DNA of 64,000 nucleotides, taken from contig CALMYQ010000252.1 in assembly GCA_937873655.1 (NCBI GenBank), positions 1 to 64,000 on the forward strand, in the 5' to 3' direction. The DNA comes from an uncultured Lewinella sp. (lineage in GTDB: Bacteria > Bacteroidota > Bacteroidia > Chitinophagales > Saprospiraceae). The notes beneath the pieces were generated by a model. It saw only the letters and a program-made list of their open reading frames with translations. It did no database searches and was not told the origin of the DNA. Position numbers and translations under genes: made by a program. Shown here one piece after another: positions 33,340 through 41,565 of this stretch. Every line of letters begins with the position of its first letter. The stretch's first letter is position 1.

Positions 33340-33729
33340 ATGCCTTTAGCCAATATCGCACTGGTTGTGGCCGACTACGACGAAGCCATCGATTTTTACG
33401 TCCGGAAACTTGGATTCGTACTTGTGGAAGATACCGTATTGAGCCCGGTCAAGCGTTGGGTGCGCGTTGCGCCGCCGGACGGGGGCGACTGCTGCATCCT
33501 GCTGGCCAAAGCCGCCAATGAGGAGCAAAAGAGCCGGATCGGCAACCAGACCGGCGGACGGGTGTTCCTCTTCCTCCATACCGACGATTTCTGGCGGGAT
33601 TATAACCGGTTTACCGCAACGGGTGTGGGTTTTGTGCGGCCGCCGGCGGAGGAGCCTTATGGCACGGTCGCCGTTTTTGAGGATTTGTACGGAAATTTGT
33701 GGGATCTGATCGGGCCCGGCAAACCCTGA
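33340..33729 (+). CDS. VOC family (glyoxalase/dioxygenase-like) protein
   Basis: The 129-residue protein has the two beta-alpha-beta-beta-beta modules of the vicinal oxygen chelate fold: MPLANIALVVADYDEAIDFYVRKLGFVLVED and FLHTDDFWRDYNRFTATGVGFVRPP...VAVFEDLYGNLWDLI. The usual metal-binding His positions are partly replaced, so catalysis is uncertain. ATG 33340 is chosen because the upstream part of the frame is tandem repeat. Function unknown. Confidence 0.82.
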   Translation: MPLANIALVVADYDEAIDFYVRKLGFVLVEDTVLSPVKRWVRVAPPDGGDCCILLAKAANEEQKSRIGNQTGGRVFLFLHTDDFWRDYNRFTATGVGFVRPPAEEPYGTVAVFEDLYGNLWDLIGPGKP

Positions 33730-33774
33730 TCTATTCCTTTATCACCTCAACAATTGTGAACATCATCCCCCACC

Positions 33775-34533
33775 ATGAAAATTGCAGCCATAAAGATCCC
33801 TTTGAAAACCGCTATCCCGCTGCGCACTCAGTTTCTCTGTGAAACCAACTGCCAGATCCGCTACAACGCCTGTCACGAGCGCGGCTGGTCAGACCTGTGG
33901 CTGTTGTCGATCGACGGCATGGAAGCGGGTTACGGCGCTGTTAAAGGGCTGGACGATCTGGCGGCGAGGGATGCCGTATTTGAGTTTTACATCCTGCCGC
34001 CCTACCGGAACCATGCCCACCTGCTGTTCGCTGAACTGCTCCGGTCCTCCGGCGCCGCCCATGTCGAATCCCAGACCAATGATCGCCTGACGACAGCCAT
34101 GTTGTATGAATTTTCAGACCGGATCCGTTCGGAAGTCGTGCTGTTTGAAGACGATGTGACCACCAGCCACCGGGTCCCGGATGCCGTTTTCCGCCGCAGA
34201 AACCCCGATGATCAGGTTTTTGGCCATCAAGCCGAACCCGTCGGCGACTTTATCCTGGAGCTAAACGGCGAAGTGGTCGCTTCTGCCGGTTTCCTGCTCC
34301 ACTACAACCCGCCGTTCGCCGACCTGTTCATGGAAGTCCGGGAAGACTGCCGCCGGCAGGGCCTGGGCAGCTTTATCATCCAGGAAGTGAAGAAAGCCTG
34401 TTATGAGTCCGGCCGGGTTCCGGCTGCCAGGACCGGCATCCATAACCGCGCTTCAAGCGCGGCCCTGACCCGGGCGGGCATGCGGGTTTGCGGGTATATG
34501 CTGGTTGGGGAGGTGAAAGATAAGCGGCCATAA
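33775..34533 (+). CDS. GNAT family N-acetyltransferase
   Basis: The 252-residue protein contains a C-terminal GNAT core with the acetyl-CoA loop EVREDCRRQGLGSFIIQEVKKACYESG (RRQGLG, about 190-215) and HNRASSAALTRAGMRVCGY near the end. The N-terminal half looks like a second, degenerate GNAT repeat. Substrate unknown. It follows the VOC gene by 45 bp. Confidence 0.85.
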   Translation: MKIAAIKIPLKTAIPLRTQFLCETNCQIRYNACHERGWSDLWLLSIDGMEAGYGAVKGLDDLAARDAVFEFYILPPYRNHAHLLFAELLRSSGAAHVESQTNDRLTTAMLYEFSDRIRSEVVLFEDDVTTSHRVPDAVFRRRNPDDQVFGHQAEPVGDFILELNGEVVASAGFLLHYNPPFADLFMEVREDCRRQGLGSFIIQEVKKACYESGRVPAARTGIHNRASSAALTRAGMRVCGYMLVGEVKDKRP

Positions 34534-34637
34534 CGCCTCTTGGGCACACTAACGCCCCCCCATCCGACGTTCTTTTACCTCACCCGAACTGCCCGGCCGG
34601 AAGTCTGCAATTGCCGCCGGGCGAAAGTAGCGACAAA

Positions 34638-35810
34638 ATGAAAAAGCACCTTTTTGTATTCATTTTTTTCCTGGTCGCCTGCCAGATAAGTGATAAAACA
34701 GCCAACCTACCCCACCCCAAAAGCCCCGAACAACAAGCGCAGGACCGCTTCATTCAGCAATTCGAAACCCGTTTCAAGGCACAACTCGCAGCTTCCAAAT
34801 GCCCGGGAGCGGCCGTGGTGATCGTCCGCGACAGTACCGTCGTTTTCGAAAAAGGATTCGGCCTCCGGTCGAGCAAAACCCGCGATTCGGTCGATGTGCA
34901 TACCGTGTTCCGGCTGGCCAGCCTGTCCAAGGGCTTCACCGGCGTGCTGGCTGCGAAAATCGTCAGCGAAGGGCTGATGAACTGGGATGAAACCGTAAAA
35001 AGGATCATTCCCGCCTTCACGCTGTCCGACGCCGGCCAGGCTGGGCGGGTGACCATTCGCCACCTGCTCTCTCATTCCTCCGGCTTGCCCCGGCACGCCT
35101 ACACCAACCTGATCGAAGCCGGCGAAACCATCGATGAGATCATTCCGCAATTCCGCAACGTCAAGCTCATCGCCAAAGAAGGCCAGGTTTTTGCCTACCA
35201 GAACGCCGCCTTCGCCATCATCGAAAAGGTCTTGCAAAAAAAGACCGGCATCGCTTTTCCCGACCTCATCACCCGGAACCTGTTTCAGCCCGCCGGCATG
35301 AAAGACGCTTCCGCCTCCTATGCCGGCATAGTCAGCAACCCGGATATCGCACAACCCCACAAATGGAACGCCGCCGATTCAGCTTATCACCCCGTACCGA
35401 TTACGGAGCGTTATTACAACACGGCCTCTGCCGGCGGCATCAATGCATCCATCCACGATATGGGCATCTGGCTCCAGGTTCTGCTGGGCAACCGGCCGGA
35501 AGTGGTGCCGCTTTCAGCCATCGACGACGCCTTCACCCCCGAGGTCGCCTCGGAAAACGAAAACCGCTATTTCCGCTGGGACGGCGTTACCAGCTCCTCC
35601 TACGGCTTCGGGTGGCGGATCTTTCAGTTCGAAGGGCGGGAACTGGTCTACCACGGCGGTTATGTCAACGACTTCCGGACAGAGATCGCCATCGACCGGA
35701 CGAACAAAGTGGGTATCTGCGTACTCTTCAATGCTCCGAACGACATGGCCTCGACCGTCATTCCCGATTTTTTCAGGGCTTACTGGAACAAGGACGTTCC
35801 CGAACAATAA
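34638..35810 (+). CDS. Serine hydrolase, beta-lactamase class C family lipoprotein
   Basis: The 390-residue protein has a lipoprotein signal (FFLVAC, Cys15) and the class C beta-lactamase/DD-peptidase motifs: SLSK (Ser95 to Lys98), YQN (Tyr187-Asn189) and a C-terminal HGGYVND that takes the place of KTG. It probably acts in the periplasm on peptides, esters or amides; lactamase activity is not implied. The start at 34638 is chosen because the frame at 34611 begins with TTG before the signal peptide. Confidence 0.88.
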   Translation: MKKHLFVFIFFLVACQISDKTANLPHPKSPEQQAQDRFIQQFETRFKAQLAASKCPGAAVVIVRDSTVVFEKGFGLRSSKTRDSVDVHTVFRLASLSKGFTGVLAAKIVSEGLMNWDETVKRIIPAFTLSDAGQAGRVTIRHLLSHSSGLPRHAYTNLIEAGETIDEIIPQFRNVKLIAKEGQVFAYQNAAFAIIEKVLQKKTGIAFPDLITRNLFQPAGMKDASASYAGIVSNPDIAQPHKWNAADSAYHPVPITERYYNTASAGGINASIHDMGIWLQVLLGNRPEVVPLSAIDDAFTPEVASENENRYFRWDGVTSSSYGFGWRIFQFEGRELVYHGGYVNDFRTEIAIDRTNKVGICVLFNAPNDMASTVIPDFFRAYWNKDVPEQ

Positions 35811-35889
35811 TAACCGTCTTCGTCAAAGCATTTTCATGGCATTCCGTACAGATCGCGCCTGAAAAGACATTTTTATTTGATAAAATGTA

Positions 35890-35939
35890 AATTTTACTTT
35901 ACTCTTTGGAAAGTTTAAATAACTTTGTGAAGTAAAATT
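35890..35939. promoter_or_regulatory. Inverted repeat spanning the promoter of the membrane protein / XRE pair
   Basis: AATTTTACTT at 35890-35899 is the exact reverse complement of AAGTAAAATT at 35930-35939. Between the arms lies TAACTTTG (35920-35927), a match to the TAnnTTTG box. The ATG of the first gene is at 35947. Such a spacing is typical of operators bound by small XRE repressors. Confidence 0.6.
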
Positions 35940-35946
35940 CAACACC

Positions 35947-36336
35947 ATGAGAAAAACAAGGAAACCGGGAAAAAAGTCCCTGATCTACGGCTTCATCTGG
36001 ATTGTCACCTACCTTGGCGGGCTGATGATTTTCAACTATGCGGAGCTGAGCAAAACGGCAGGCATCATTACAGCGCTGGTTCCGGCGCTCACCTTTGCCC
36101 TGTTCGTGTATCACTTCATACGAGGCATTGCCGCCATGGATGAAGTGAAGAAGCGGATCCAGTTTGAGGCGGTTGTAATTGGTTTTTCCCTCAGCATTTT
36201 GCTGCTCATGGCGCTGGCCTTGTTCGGCATGGCCATCGAACTCAACTATGCCTGGTGGGGCTACAAGAACCTGGTGCTCTATTTCATCCTATTCTATTAT
36301 GCGGGTATGATCATTTCCGCAAGAAAGTACTCGTAA
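35947..36336 (+). CDS. Membrane protein paired with an XRE regulator (129 aa)
   Basis: Four hydrophobic segments (about residues 12-30, 38-57, 74-95 and 103-124) make this an integral membrane protein with no recognised motif. Its stop is one base from the start of the XRE gene. Such two-gene units of a small membrane protein and a Cro-like regulator are common in Bacteroidota and Firmicutes and are believed to be autoregulated; the biochemical function is unknown. Confidence 0.75.
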   Translation: MRKTRKPGKKSLIYGFIWIVTYLGGLMIFNYAELSKTAGIITALVPALTFALFVYHFIRGIAAMDEVKKRIQFEAVVIGFSLSILLLMALALFGMAIELNYAWWGYKNLVLYFILFYYAGMIISARKYS

Positions 36337-36337
36337 C

Positions 36338-36538
36338 ATGAAGAACACGATCAAAGTAGAAAGAGCGAAAAAGGACCTCACCCAGGCAGACCTGGCCGAC
36401 CTGATCGGCGTTTCCCGCCAGGCCGTCAATGCCATTGAAAAGGGAAAATTTGTGCCGTCTACCGTATTGGCCCTCAAAATGGCCCGGGTATTTGGAACGC
36501 CGGTAGAGCAGATTTTTGAACTGGAAACGTCGGATTAA
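36338..36538 (+). CDS. Small XRE/Cro-type transcriptional regulator
   Basis: The 66-residue protein is essentially one HTH domain: KVERAKKDLTQADLADLIGVSRQAVNAIEKGKFVPSTVLALKMARVFGTPVEQIFEL, typical of the YgzD/YozG-like regulators. It is probably the autorepressor acting at the inverted repeat at 35890-35939. A small hairpin AACCCTA...TAGGGTT (36537-36554) follows, starting within the stop codon. Confidence 0.9.
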   Translation: MKNTIKVERAKKDLTQADLADLIGVSRQAVNAIEKGKFVPSTVLALKMARVFGTPVEQIFELETSD

Positions 36539-36569
36539 CCCTACATTTAGGGTTTTGAAAACCTCTGCC

Positions 36570-37058
36570 ATGAAAAAAGAAATCATTTCCCAATACCAGG
36601 CCGCCCTGAGGATGCTGATGGACGCCATCGGAAAATGCCCGCCGGAGGGCTGGGAAAGCAAGGACCGGGGCGCTCCGTTCTGGCGCATCGCCTACCATGC
36701 GCTTTTTTACACGGACCTGTACCTGTCAGAGAGCGAAGCCCATTTCATCCCGTATGCCGGTCACCGGCCGAACTACCATTATCTGGACGACGTCACCCGT
36801 GAAAATGTACCGGTCGTTGTCGACGTCGTTTACACCCCGGAGGAGATCCTGGGCTATGCCCGGTCTGTCGAAGGCAACATGCCCGCGAGGGTCAACGCCG
36901 ATCCGATGGGCGAGAAAAGCGGTTTTTCATGGCTCCCTTTTAACCGGCTTGAATTGCACCTCTACAATATCCGGCATATCCAGCACCATACCGGCCAGCT
37001 GATCGAACGGCTTCACCAGGCCGGCATCTTCGGGATCCGGTGGGAAGGAAGGGGGTGA
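36570..37058 (+). CDS. DinB family protein
   Basis: The 162-residue protein has the four-helix DinB/YfiT layout with candidate metal ligands: a His in FWRIAYHALFYTDLYL and a paired His in NIRHIQHHTGQLIERL. Such proteins bind a divalent metal and may act as thiol transferases. The ATG at 36570 is favoured because the frame at 36516 overlaps the XRE gene. Its TGA stop (37056-37058) is the first unit of a tandem repeat. Confidence 0.85.
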   Translation: MKKEIISQYQAALRMLMDAIGKCPPEGWESKDRGAPFWRIAYHALFYTDLYLSESEAHFIPYAGHRPNYHYLDDVTRENVPVVVDVVYTPEEILGYARSVEGNMPARVNADPMGEKSGFSWLPFNRLELHLYNIRHIQHHTGQLIERLHQAGIFGIRWEGRG

Positions 37059-37156
37059 CAGTTGACAGTGGTCAGTTGACAGTGGTCAGTTGACAGTGGT
37101 CAGTTGACAGTTGACAGTTGACAGTTGTCAGTGGTCAGTTGTCAGTGGTCAGGTGA
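37056..37156. repeat. Heptamer repeat TGACAGT / TGGTCAGT starting at the DinB stop codon
   Basis: Around fourteen units such as TGACAGT and GGTCAGT run from the DinB stop codon to about 37156. The remainder up to 37222 is a short leader for the HD-domain gene. Confidence 0.9.
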
Positions 37157-37222
37157 CGGGCAACTGAGCGGAGTCGAAGTTTTTTGCTATTTTACGCACC
37201 CGAACACCAAACCGCTTTTGCT

Positions 37223-37768
37223 ATGCCGCTTCCGACCCGGGCAGAAGCCCGACAACTCCTCGAACAGCATGTACAGGATGAATACCAGCGCTATCATGCC
37301 CGCATGGTCGCTACCGCCATGGAAGGCTATGCCCGCCATTACGGGGAAGACCCCGACCTCTGGTACCTGACCGGCTACCTCCACGATATCGATTTTGAGG
37401 AATACCCGGAAGAGCATCCCGGCCTTTCGCTGGCGTGGTTTCGCGAATGGGGATACCCGGAAGAGCTGATCCATGCCGTCGAAGCCCATGCTTACGGTTA
37501 CAATTCATTCAAGACCCTGCCGCAGACCCGGCTTGCGTCAGCCCTGTTGGCCTGCGATGAGATCTGCGGGATCTTCTTTGCCTATCAGAAGGTCAATCCC
37601 GTACCTTATGGAGAAATGAAGGTGAAATCGATCAAAAACCGGCTTAAGGAAAAAGCATTTGCTGCCAAGATCGACCGGGCTACGATCTACCTGGGTTGCG
37701 AACACCTGGGGGTTTCGATCGATGACCATGTGGCCAACCTGATCCGGTTCTTCAATGGATTTGAATGA
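37223..37768 (+). CDS. HD-domain phosphohydrolase-like protein
   Basis: The 181-residue protein has the HD signature within LWYLTGYLHDIDFEEYPEEHPGLS and further His/Asp residues (HAVEAHAYGYN, LACDEICG) of the HD fold. This short predicted-hydrolase form is widespread and its substrate is unknown. The ATG at 37223 is chosen over the TTG at 37184. Confidence 0.85.
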   Translation: MPLPTRAEARQLLEQHVQDEYQRYHARMVATAMEGYARHYGEDPDLWYLTGYLHDIDFEEYPEEHPGLSLAWFREWGYPEELIHAVEAHAYGYNSFKTLPQTRLASALLACDEICGIFFAYQKVNPVPYGEMKVKSIKNRLKEKAFAAKIDRATIYLGCEHLGVSIDDHVANLIRFFNGFE

Positions 37769-37805
37769 CCTATATACAGGAAACCGTGCTGTATCATTAT
37801 GACCT

Positions 37806-38921
37806 ATGAAGAACAGGGAGCGTTTTCGTCGCAAAATTCGCAAGGTACTCGTGATTACCCTGTGCTGGACCCTGCTGGTTTCCTTCTTCTACATCAACAA
37901 TTATTTTTTTGTAAAAGACCTGATCGACCTGCAAAAAGTAGAAGGGAATTACGCCTTCTGGCCGGATTTTACGGCCCAAATCATCCTGGGTTTATTGGGC
38001 GGCCTGCTGGGGGGCTACCTGCTGGTATTCCGGATGGAAGCCCGGTACAAAAGGCGGTCATTCGCGTTCGGCATTGTCAACTCCGGATTGCTGTTCATCT
38101 TCTACTACCTGGTCGTTGCCGTTGCCGGACTTTTCATCATCGGGCTGATATACCGGTCCTTCCAGACTGACCTTTCCGATGCACTGAAGCAATCCTGGCA
38201 TAACGTGTTGGTCAACCTGCGTACGCCTTCCTTTTTTTCCGTGATGATCCTGGCCGGCGTATTGGTTTCCGGCACGCAATTCATGCTGCAGGTGAACGAC
38301 AAGTTCGGTTCCGGCATCCTCTGGAAGTTCATCATCGGCAAGTATTATCTGCCCCGCCAGGAAGAGCGGATCTTCATGTTCCTCGATCTGAAATCCTCCA
38401 CCACCATTGCCGAAAAGATCGGAAGCAAGCAGTTTTTTGAAATGATCCGGGAAATTTTCCAGGATATCACGGAGCCGATCACCGACAATCTGGGGGAGAT
38501 CTACCAATACGTGGGCGACGAAGTGATCGTGAGCTGGCCTGTTGATCGTGGAACACGGGAAAACAACTGCCTGGCCTGTTTTTTTGACATCGAAAGAAAA
38601 ATGGCGGAAAATCAGGCCCGTTACCTGGAAAAATACGGACAGACGCCCACCTTCAAAGCCGGTCTGCACATCGGAGAAGCTACCGTCGGCGAGATCGGGG
38701 TCATCAAAAAGGACATCGTTTTTTCCGGCGATGTGCTGAACACAGCCTCCAGGATACAAGGCGAATGCAATCGATACGACGCCAGTATCCTCGTCTCCTC
38801 CGACCTCCTCGAACGCATGCCCCTGAACAGGACCTTCGAAACAATCCCGATGGGCGAGATCCACCTCCGCGGCAAGGCCAACAAAGTGGCCCTAAATACC
38901 GTAAAGATCCGCCCCACCTGA
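37806..38921 (+). CDS. Membrane class III adenylate/guanylate cyclase
   Basis: The 371-residue protein has about four transmembrane helices (residues 15-145), then a class III cyclase domain: ERIFMFLDLKSSTTIAEKIG with the first metal Asp, YQYVGDEVIVSWP with the second, and GLHIGEATVGEIGVIKKDIVFSGDVLNTASRIQ. It would produce cAMP or cGMP, which fits the presence of a Crp/Fnr-type regulator in the same window, although no direct link is visible. Substrate residues do not decide ATP versus GTP. Confidence 0.88.
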   Translation: MKNRERFRRKIRKVLVITLCWTLLVSFFYINNYFFVKDLIDLQKVEGNYAFWPDFTAQIILGLLGGLLGGYLLVFRMEARYKRRSFAFGIVNSGLLFIFYYLVVAVAGLFIIGLIYRSFQTDLSDALKQSWHNVLVNLRTPSFFSVMILAGVLVSGTQFMLQVNDKFGSGILWKFIIGKYYLPRQEERIFMFLDLKSSTTIAEKIGSKQFFEMIREIFQDITEPITDNLGEIYQYVGDEVIVSWPVDRGTRENNCLACFFDIERKMAENQARYLEKYGQTPTFKAGLHIGEATVGEIGVIKKDIVFSGDVLNTASRIQGECNRYDASILVSSDLLERMPLNRTFETIPMGEIHLRGKANKVALNTVKIRPT

Positions 38922-38959
38922 CGCCCCGTCCGACGAAGTGACGCCACCGGCCTTACAAA

Positions 38960-38990
38960 GTCGGGCCCTCTCTCACCCTCTCACTCCCCC
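38960..38990. repeat. Octamer repeat CTCTCACC overlapping the MFS stop codon
   Basis: CTCTCTCACCCTCTCACTCC carries the reverse-strand TGA (38973-38975) of the MFS gene. The repeat is a short copy of the array at 63064-63147. Confidence 0.75.
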
Positions 38991-40142
38991 CCGCCCAATA
39001 TGCCACAGTCCGAAAACCGGCCCCGGCACCAAAAACAAAAACCACCATTGCGGTCCTATCCATTGCCCCAGGTGATTGAGCAACTGAATACTGAAGATCG
39101 TCAGCGCAAAACCGATGCAGTTGACAATGGTCAGCGCCGTACCGATGTATTCCGGCGGGGCGGTCCGCGCAACCACTGTTGAGAATTGCGGACTGTCACC
39201 CACCACAGCAAAGCCCCAGATCAGCACAGCGGCCAGGAAAACGGGCTCAGGCAAATGAAACAGCAACGGCGAAAACAGGCACAACAAGCCCGAAGTGAGC
39301 AGCATGAAAAAGGCCACTTTCGGGCTTCCCGCTTTCAGGGAGATATACCCGCCGGCCACACACCCCAGCGCTCCCATGCCGATAACGGCGAACGACCAGC
39401 CCGAAACCGCAAGGATCTGCCCGTTAAAGGTGTTGAAGGCTGCCAGCAGGGCGGGCACAAAAGTCCAGAATGCGTACAACTCCCACATATGGCCGAAATA
39501 GCCGAAAGCTGCCGAGCGAAATTCCGGGAACCGGAAGATTTTCGGGATCACATCCCATTCAAACCGGGGCGCAGGCCTGCGATTCGGCCCGTCGCCGACG
39601 GTGAAATACAACAATAATCCGCCGGCCGCCGCCGTACCTGAGGTGGCCAGCAGGATATCCTGCCAGGATGCTCCGCCGGCAAACGCCTTGAGCAGAAACG
39701 GAAACGCCTTGCCCAGCACCAGCGCCCCGACCAGGTAGCCGAGGGCCTTGCCCAGCCCCTTGCCGTACCAGTCCGAAGAGATCTTCATGCCCACCGGGTA
39801 GATGCCCGCCAGGAAAAAGCCGGTCAGAAAACGGAAAGCCAGCAGGCTCGCCAAACCGTCGGCCAGCCAGATCACGCAAATATTGAAAATGGCGCCCGCA
39901 AAGGCCGAAAACAGGAAAACCCGCGCCGGCGAAAACCGGTCGGCTACCGAAAGGAAAGCAAAGATCAACGTCCCCGTAATGAACCCGAACTGAACCGCCG
40001 AAATGAGGTTGCCAAGCGCCCCCTCATGCAACGCAAACTCCCGCTGAAGATCAGCAGCAACCGCATTGCCCGCAAACCAGAGGGATGTGCCGGCAAACTG
40101 CGCGAATACGATAACAGGAAGAATGTGCCAGGGAGGTTTCAT
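38973..40142 (-). CDS. Major facilitator superfamily transporter
   Basis: The 389-residue protein has about twelve hydrophobic segments beginning WHILPVIVFAQFAGTSLWFAGNAV. The loop 2-3 type motif DRFSPARVFLFSAF is recognisable. It is in the inner membrane; the substrate is unknown. Start codons possible are ATG 40157 and 40142 within a 15-bp direct repeat (ATGAAACCAGCATCC); 40142 is adopted. The C-terminal residues GVRG and the stop are encoded by repeat units. Confidence 0.88.
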   Translation of the reverse strand: MKPPWHILPVIVFAQFAGTSLWFAGNAVAADLQREFALHEGALGNLISAVQFGFITGTLIFAFLSVADRFSPARVFLFSAFAGAIFNICVIWLADGLASLLAFRFLTGFFLAGIYPVGMKISSDWYGKGLGKALGYLVGALVLGKAFPFLLKAFAGGASWQDILLATSGTAAAGGLLLYFTVGDGPNRRPAPRFEWDVIPKIFRFPEFRSAAFGYFGHMWELYAFWTFVPALLAAFNTFNGQILAVSGWSFAVIGMGALGCVAGGYISLKAGSPKVAFFMLLTSGLLCLFSPLLFHLPEPVFLAAVLIWGFAVVGDSPQFSTVVARTAPPEYIGTALTIVNCIGFALTIFSIQLLNHLGQWIGPQWWFLFLVPGPVFGLWHIGRGGVRG

Positions 40143-40264
40143 GGATGCTGGTTTCATGGATGCTGGATGCAATATACGAAACCGGCGATTTTTTTAGCCG
40201 CAAACTGGAACCAGGCGAAAGCCCCGGAAAGACGAAACTTGCGAGTTAGGGGCTAAATTCCCCG

Positions 40265-40441
40265 CAAAAGTGCCGTTAGGCACTGTATTTCGGTAGAATG
40301 ATGGTTTTGCGCCGGTTTGGCGTGCCGTAGGTACGCAATATGGGGTCGCGATATTGCTTACCTACGGCATGGTGTACCTATGGCACGCTGAACACCGTTT
40401 GCCCTATTCGTCTACCGGGATTTAATCCCTGCGGAATTTTT
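40265..40441. repeat. Interspersed palindromic element
   Basis: The gap between the MFS and NlpC genes contains GTGCC-GTTA-GGCAC (40270-40283), the near-perfect hairpin TGCCGTAGGTACGCAATAT / ATATTGCTTACCTACGGCA (about 40324-40369, one mismatch), an outer GCGTGCC/GGCACGC pair (40320-40388) and GGGAT-TTA-ATCCC (40417-40429) followed by T residues. No ORF is present. The phrase composition suggests a genome-wide repeat family, but only one copy is seen here. Confidence 0.55.
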
Positions 40442-40471
40442 TTATCCCTATTTGGCTTGCGCCCCCCGATC

Positions 40472-41005
40472 TCACGGGGCCGTCGTCACCACATTCCGCG
40501 CCGTCGACACCTTCGGCTTCCAGTAGCTCGACTGGTCGATATTGTCAATCACCACGCCCCGGGAGGTGCTGTGGATGACCCGCAATCCTTTATTGTCATT
40601 GGAAACCACCATGGCCACGTGGAAGACAGAACCCGTTTTGGAACGGCGGAAAAAGATCAGATCGCCGGGCTGGGCGTCATTAACCTTGATTTTAGCCCCC
40701 TGGTGTTCCTGATCCCTGGAACTGGCCGACAATTTAATGTCGAACTTTTTCATCACGTAATGCGTGAAGCCCGAACAATCGAAGCCGCCTTTGGGATCGC
40801 GACCGGCGTATTTGTATTTGGAGCCGAGGAATTCGCGGGCGTAATCAATGATGTCGCCCCGCAGTTGGATTTCCTTGTCCTCCGGCGATTTGATACTGTT
40901 GAGGGATTCCCCCGTAATGCGGCTGGCCAGCTCGCAACGGGAGAACGCGACCAGTGCAAACAGGCCGCTGAGCAGGTAGATGAGGGATTTGTTTTTCACA
41001 GACAT
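40472..41005 (-). CDS. NlpC/P60 family cysteine peptidase
   Basis: The 177-residue protein has a hydrophobic N-terminal segment (8-22), possibly a lipoprotein signal ending at Cys24 although the lipobox is weak, and a C-terminal NlpC/P60 domain with Cys77 (FDCSGF), His129 (VFHVAMVV) and His145 (IHSTSRG). It would cleave peptidoglycan stem peptides. The start at 41005 is selected because the longer frame is encoded by tandem repeats just upstream. Confidence 0.88.
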   Translation of the reverse strand: MSVKNKSLIYLLSGLFALVAFSRCELASRITGESLNSIKSPEDKEIQLRGDIIDYAREFLGSKYKYAGRDPKGGFDCSGFTHYVMKKFDIKLSASSRDQEHQGAKIKVNDAQPGDLIFFRRSKTGSVFHVAMVVSNDNKGLRVIHSTSRGVVIDNIDQSSYWKPKVSTARNVVTTAP

Positions 41006-41010
41006 ATTTT

Positions 41011-41039
41011 TTTGACGGTTGACGATTGACGGTTTACGG
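41011..41039. repeat. Heptamer repeat TTGACGG upstream of the NlpC/P60 gene
   Basis: Four 7-bp units (TTGACGG, TTGACGA, TTGACGG, TTTACGG) lie immediately upstream of the start codon of the NlpC/P60 gene. Confidence 0.75.
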
Positions 41040-41196
41040 GAGGACGGGCACTGCAAACCGGCATTTTCACGCAACTTACCCCAACCAGCGACCTTAACCC
41101 TCACGCAATACAAATTTTGAACCTGAAAAACGACAGGTCAATCGGATATATTATGAAAACAGGCTGTTGGAAGGCGGGTTTAACGGGGCGTTAACG

Positions 41197-41430
41197 AAGA
41201 TTTCATTGCTTCATTGCTTCATTGGTGGGCGCCCGTCGTAGGGGCGAAATGTCCCATTGCCTCAACTGACAACTGAACTTCGGCTTCGCTCAGTTGCCGA
41301 CCACTGAGAACTGACAACTGCTCCATTGTTGGGCGTTCGTTGTAGCTTCGACTGCCCTCAACTACCGGACTGCCAACTGCCAACTGGTTCACTGGTTCAC
41401 TGTTGGGCGTCCGTTGTATAGCCGAAACGT
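41197..41430. repeat. Composite repeat: three copies of a TGTTGGGCGTCCGTTGTAG module
   Basis: Three imperfect copies of a phrase around TTGTTGGGCGTTCGTTGTAG (near 41224, 41329 and 41400) are separated by short tandem tracts (TTCATTGC, CAACTGA, GCCAACT, GGTTCACT). Each copy is followed by CGA-N-TG-type sequence and another tract, so the block looks like a serial duplication. No gene is found in 41006-41565. Confidence 0.7.
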
Positions 41431-41444
41431 CGCATTACCCCACT

Positions 41445-41558
41445 TACGACTTACAACTTTCGACTTACAACTTACGACTTACGACTTACGACTTACGACT
41501 TACAACTTTCGACTTACGACTTACAACTTTCGACTTACGACTTACAACTTACGACTAC
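41445..41558. repeat. Heptamer repeat ACTTACG/ACTTACA, about sixteen units
   Basis: About sixteen 7-bp units, including CTTTCGA variants, end seven bases before the asnS stop codon. It is the reverse complement of the array at the window start. Confidence 0.9.
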
Positions 41559-41565
41559 CCCAAAA

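Noticed and set aside
41445..41558. CRISPR array
   Set aside because: Units are 7 bp in direct tandem without spacers.
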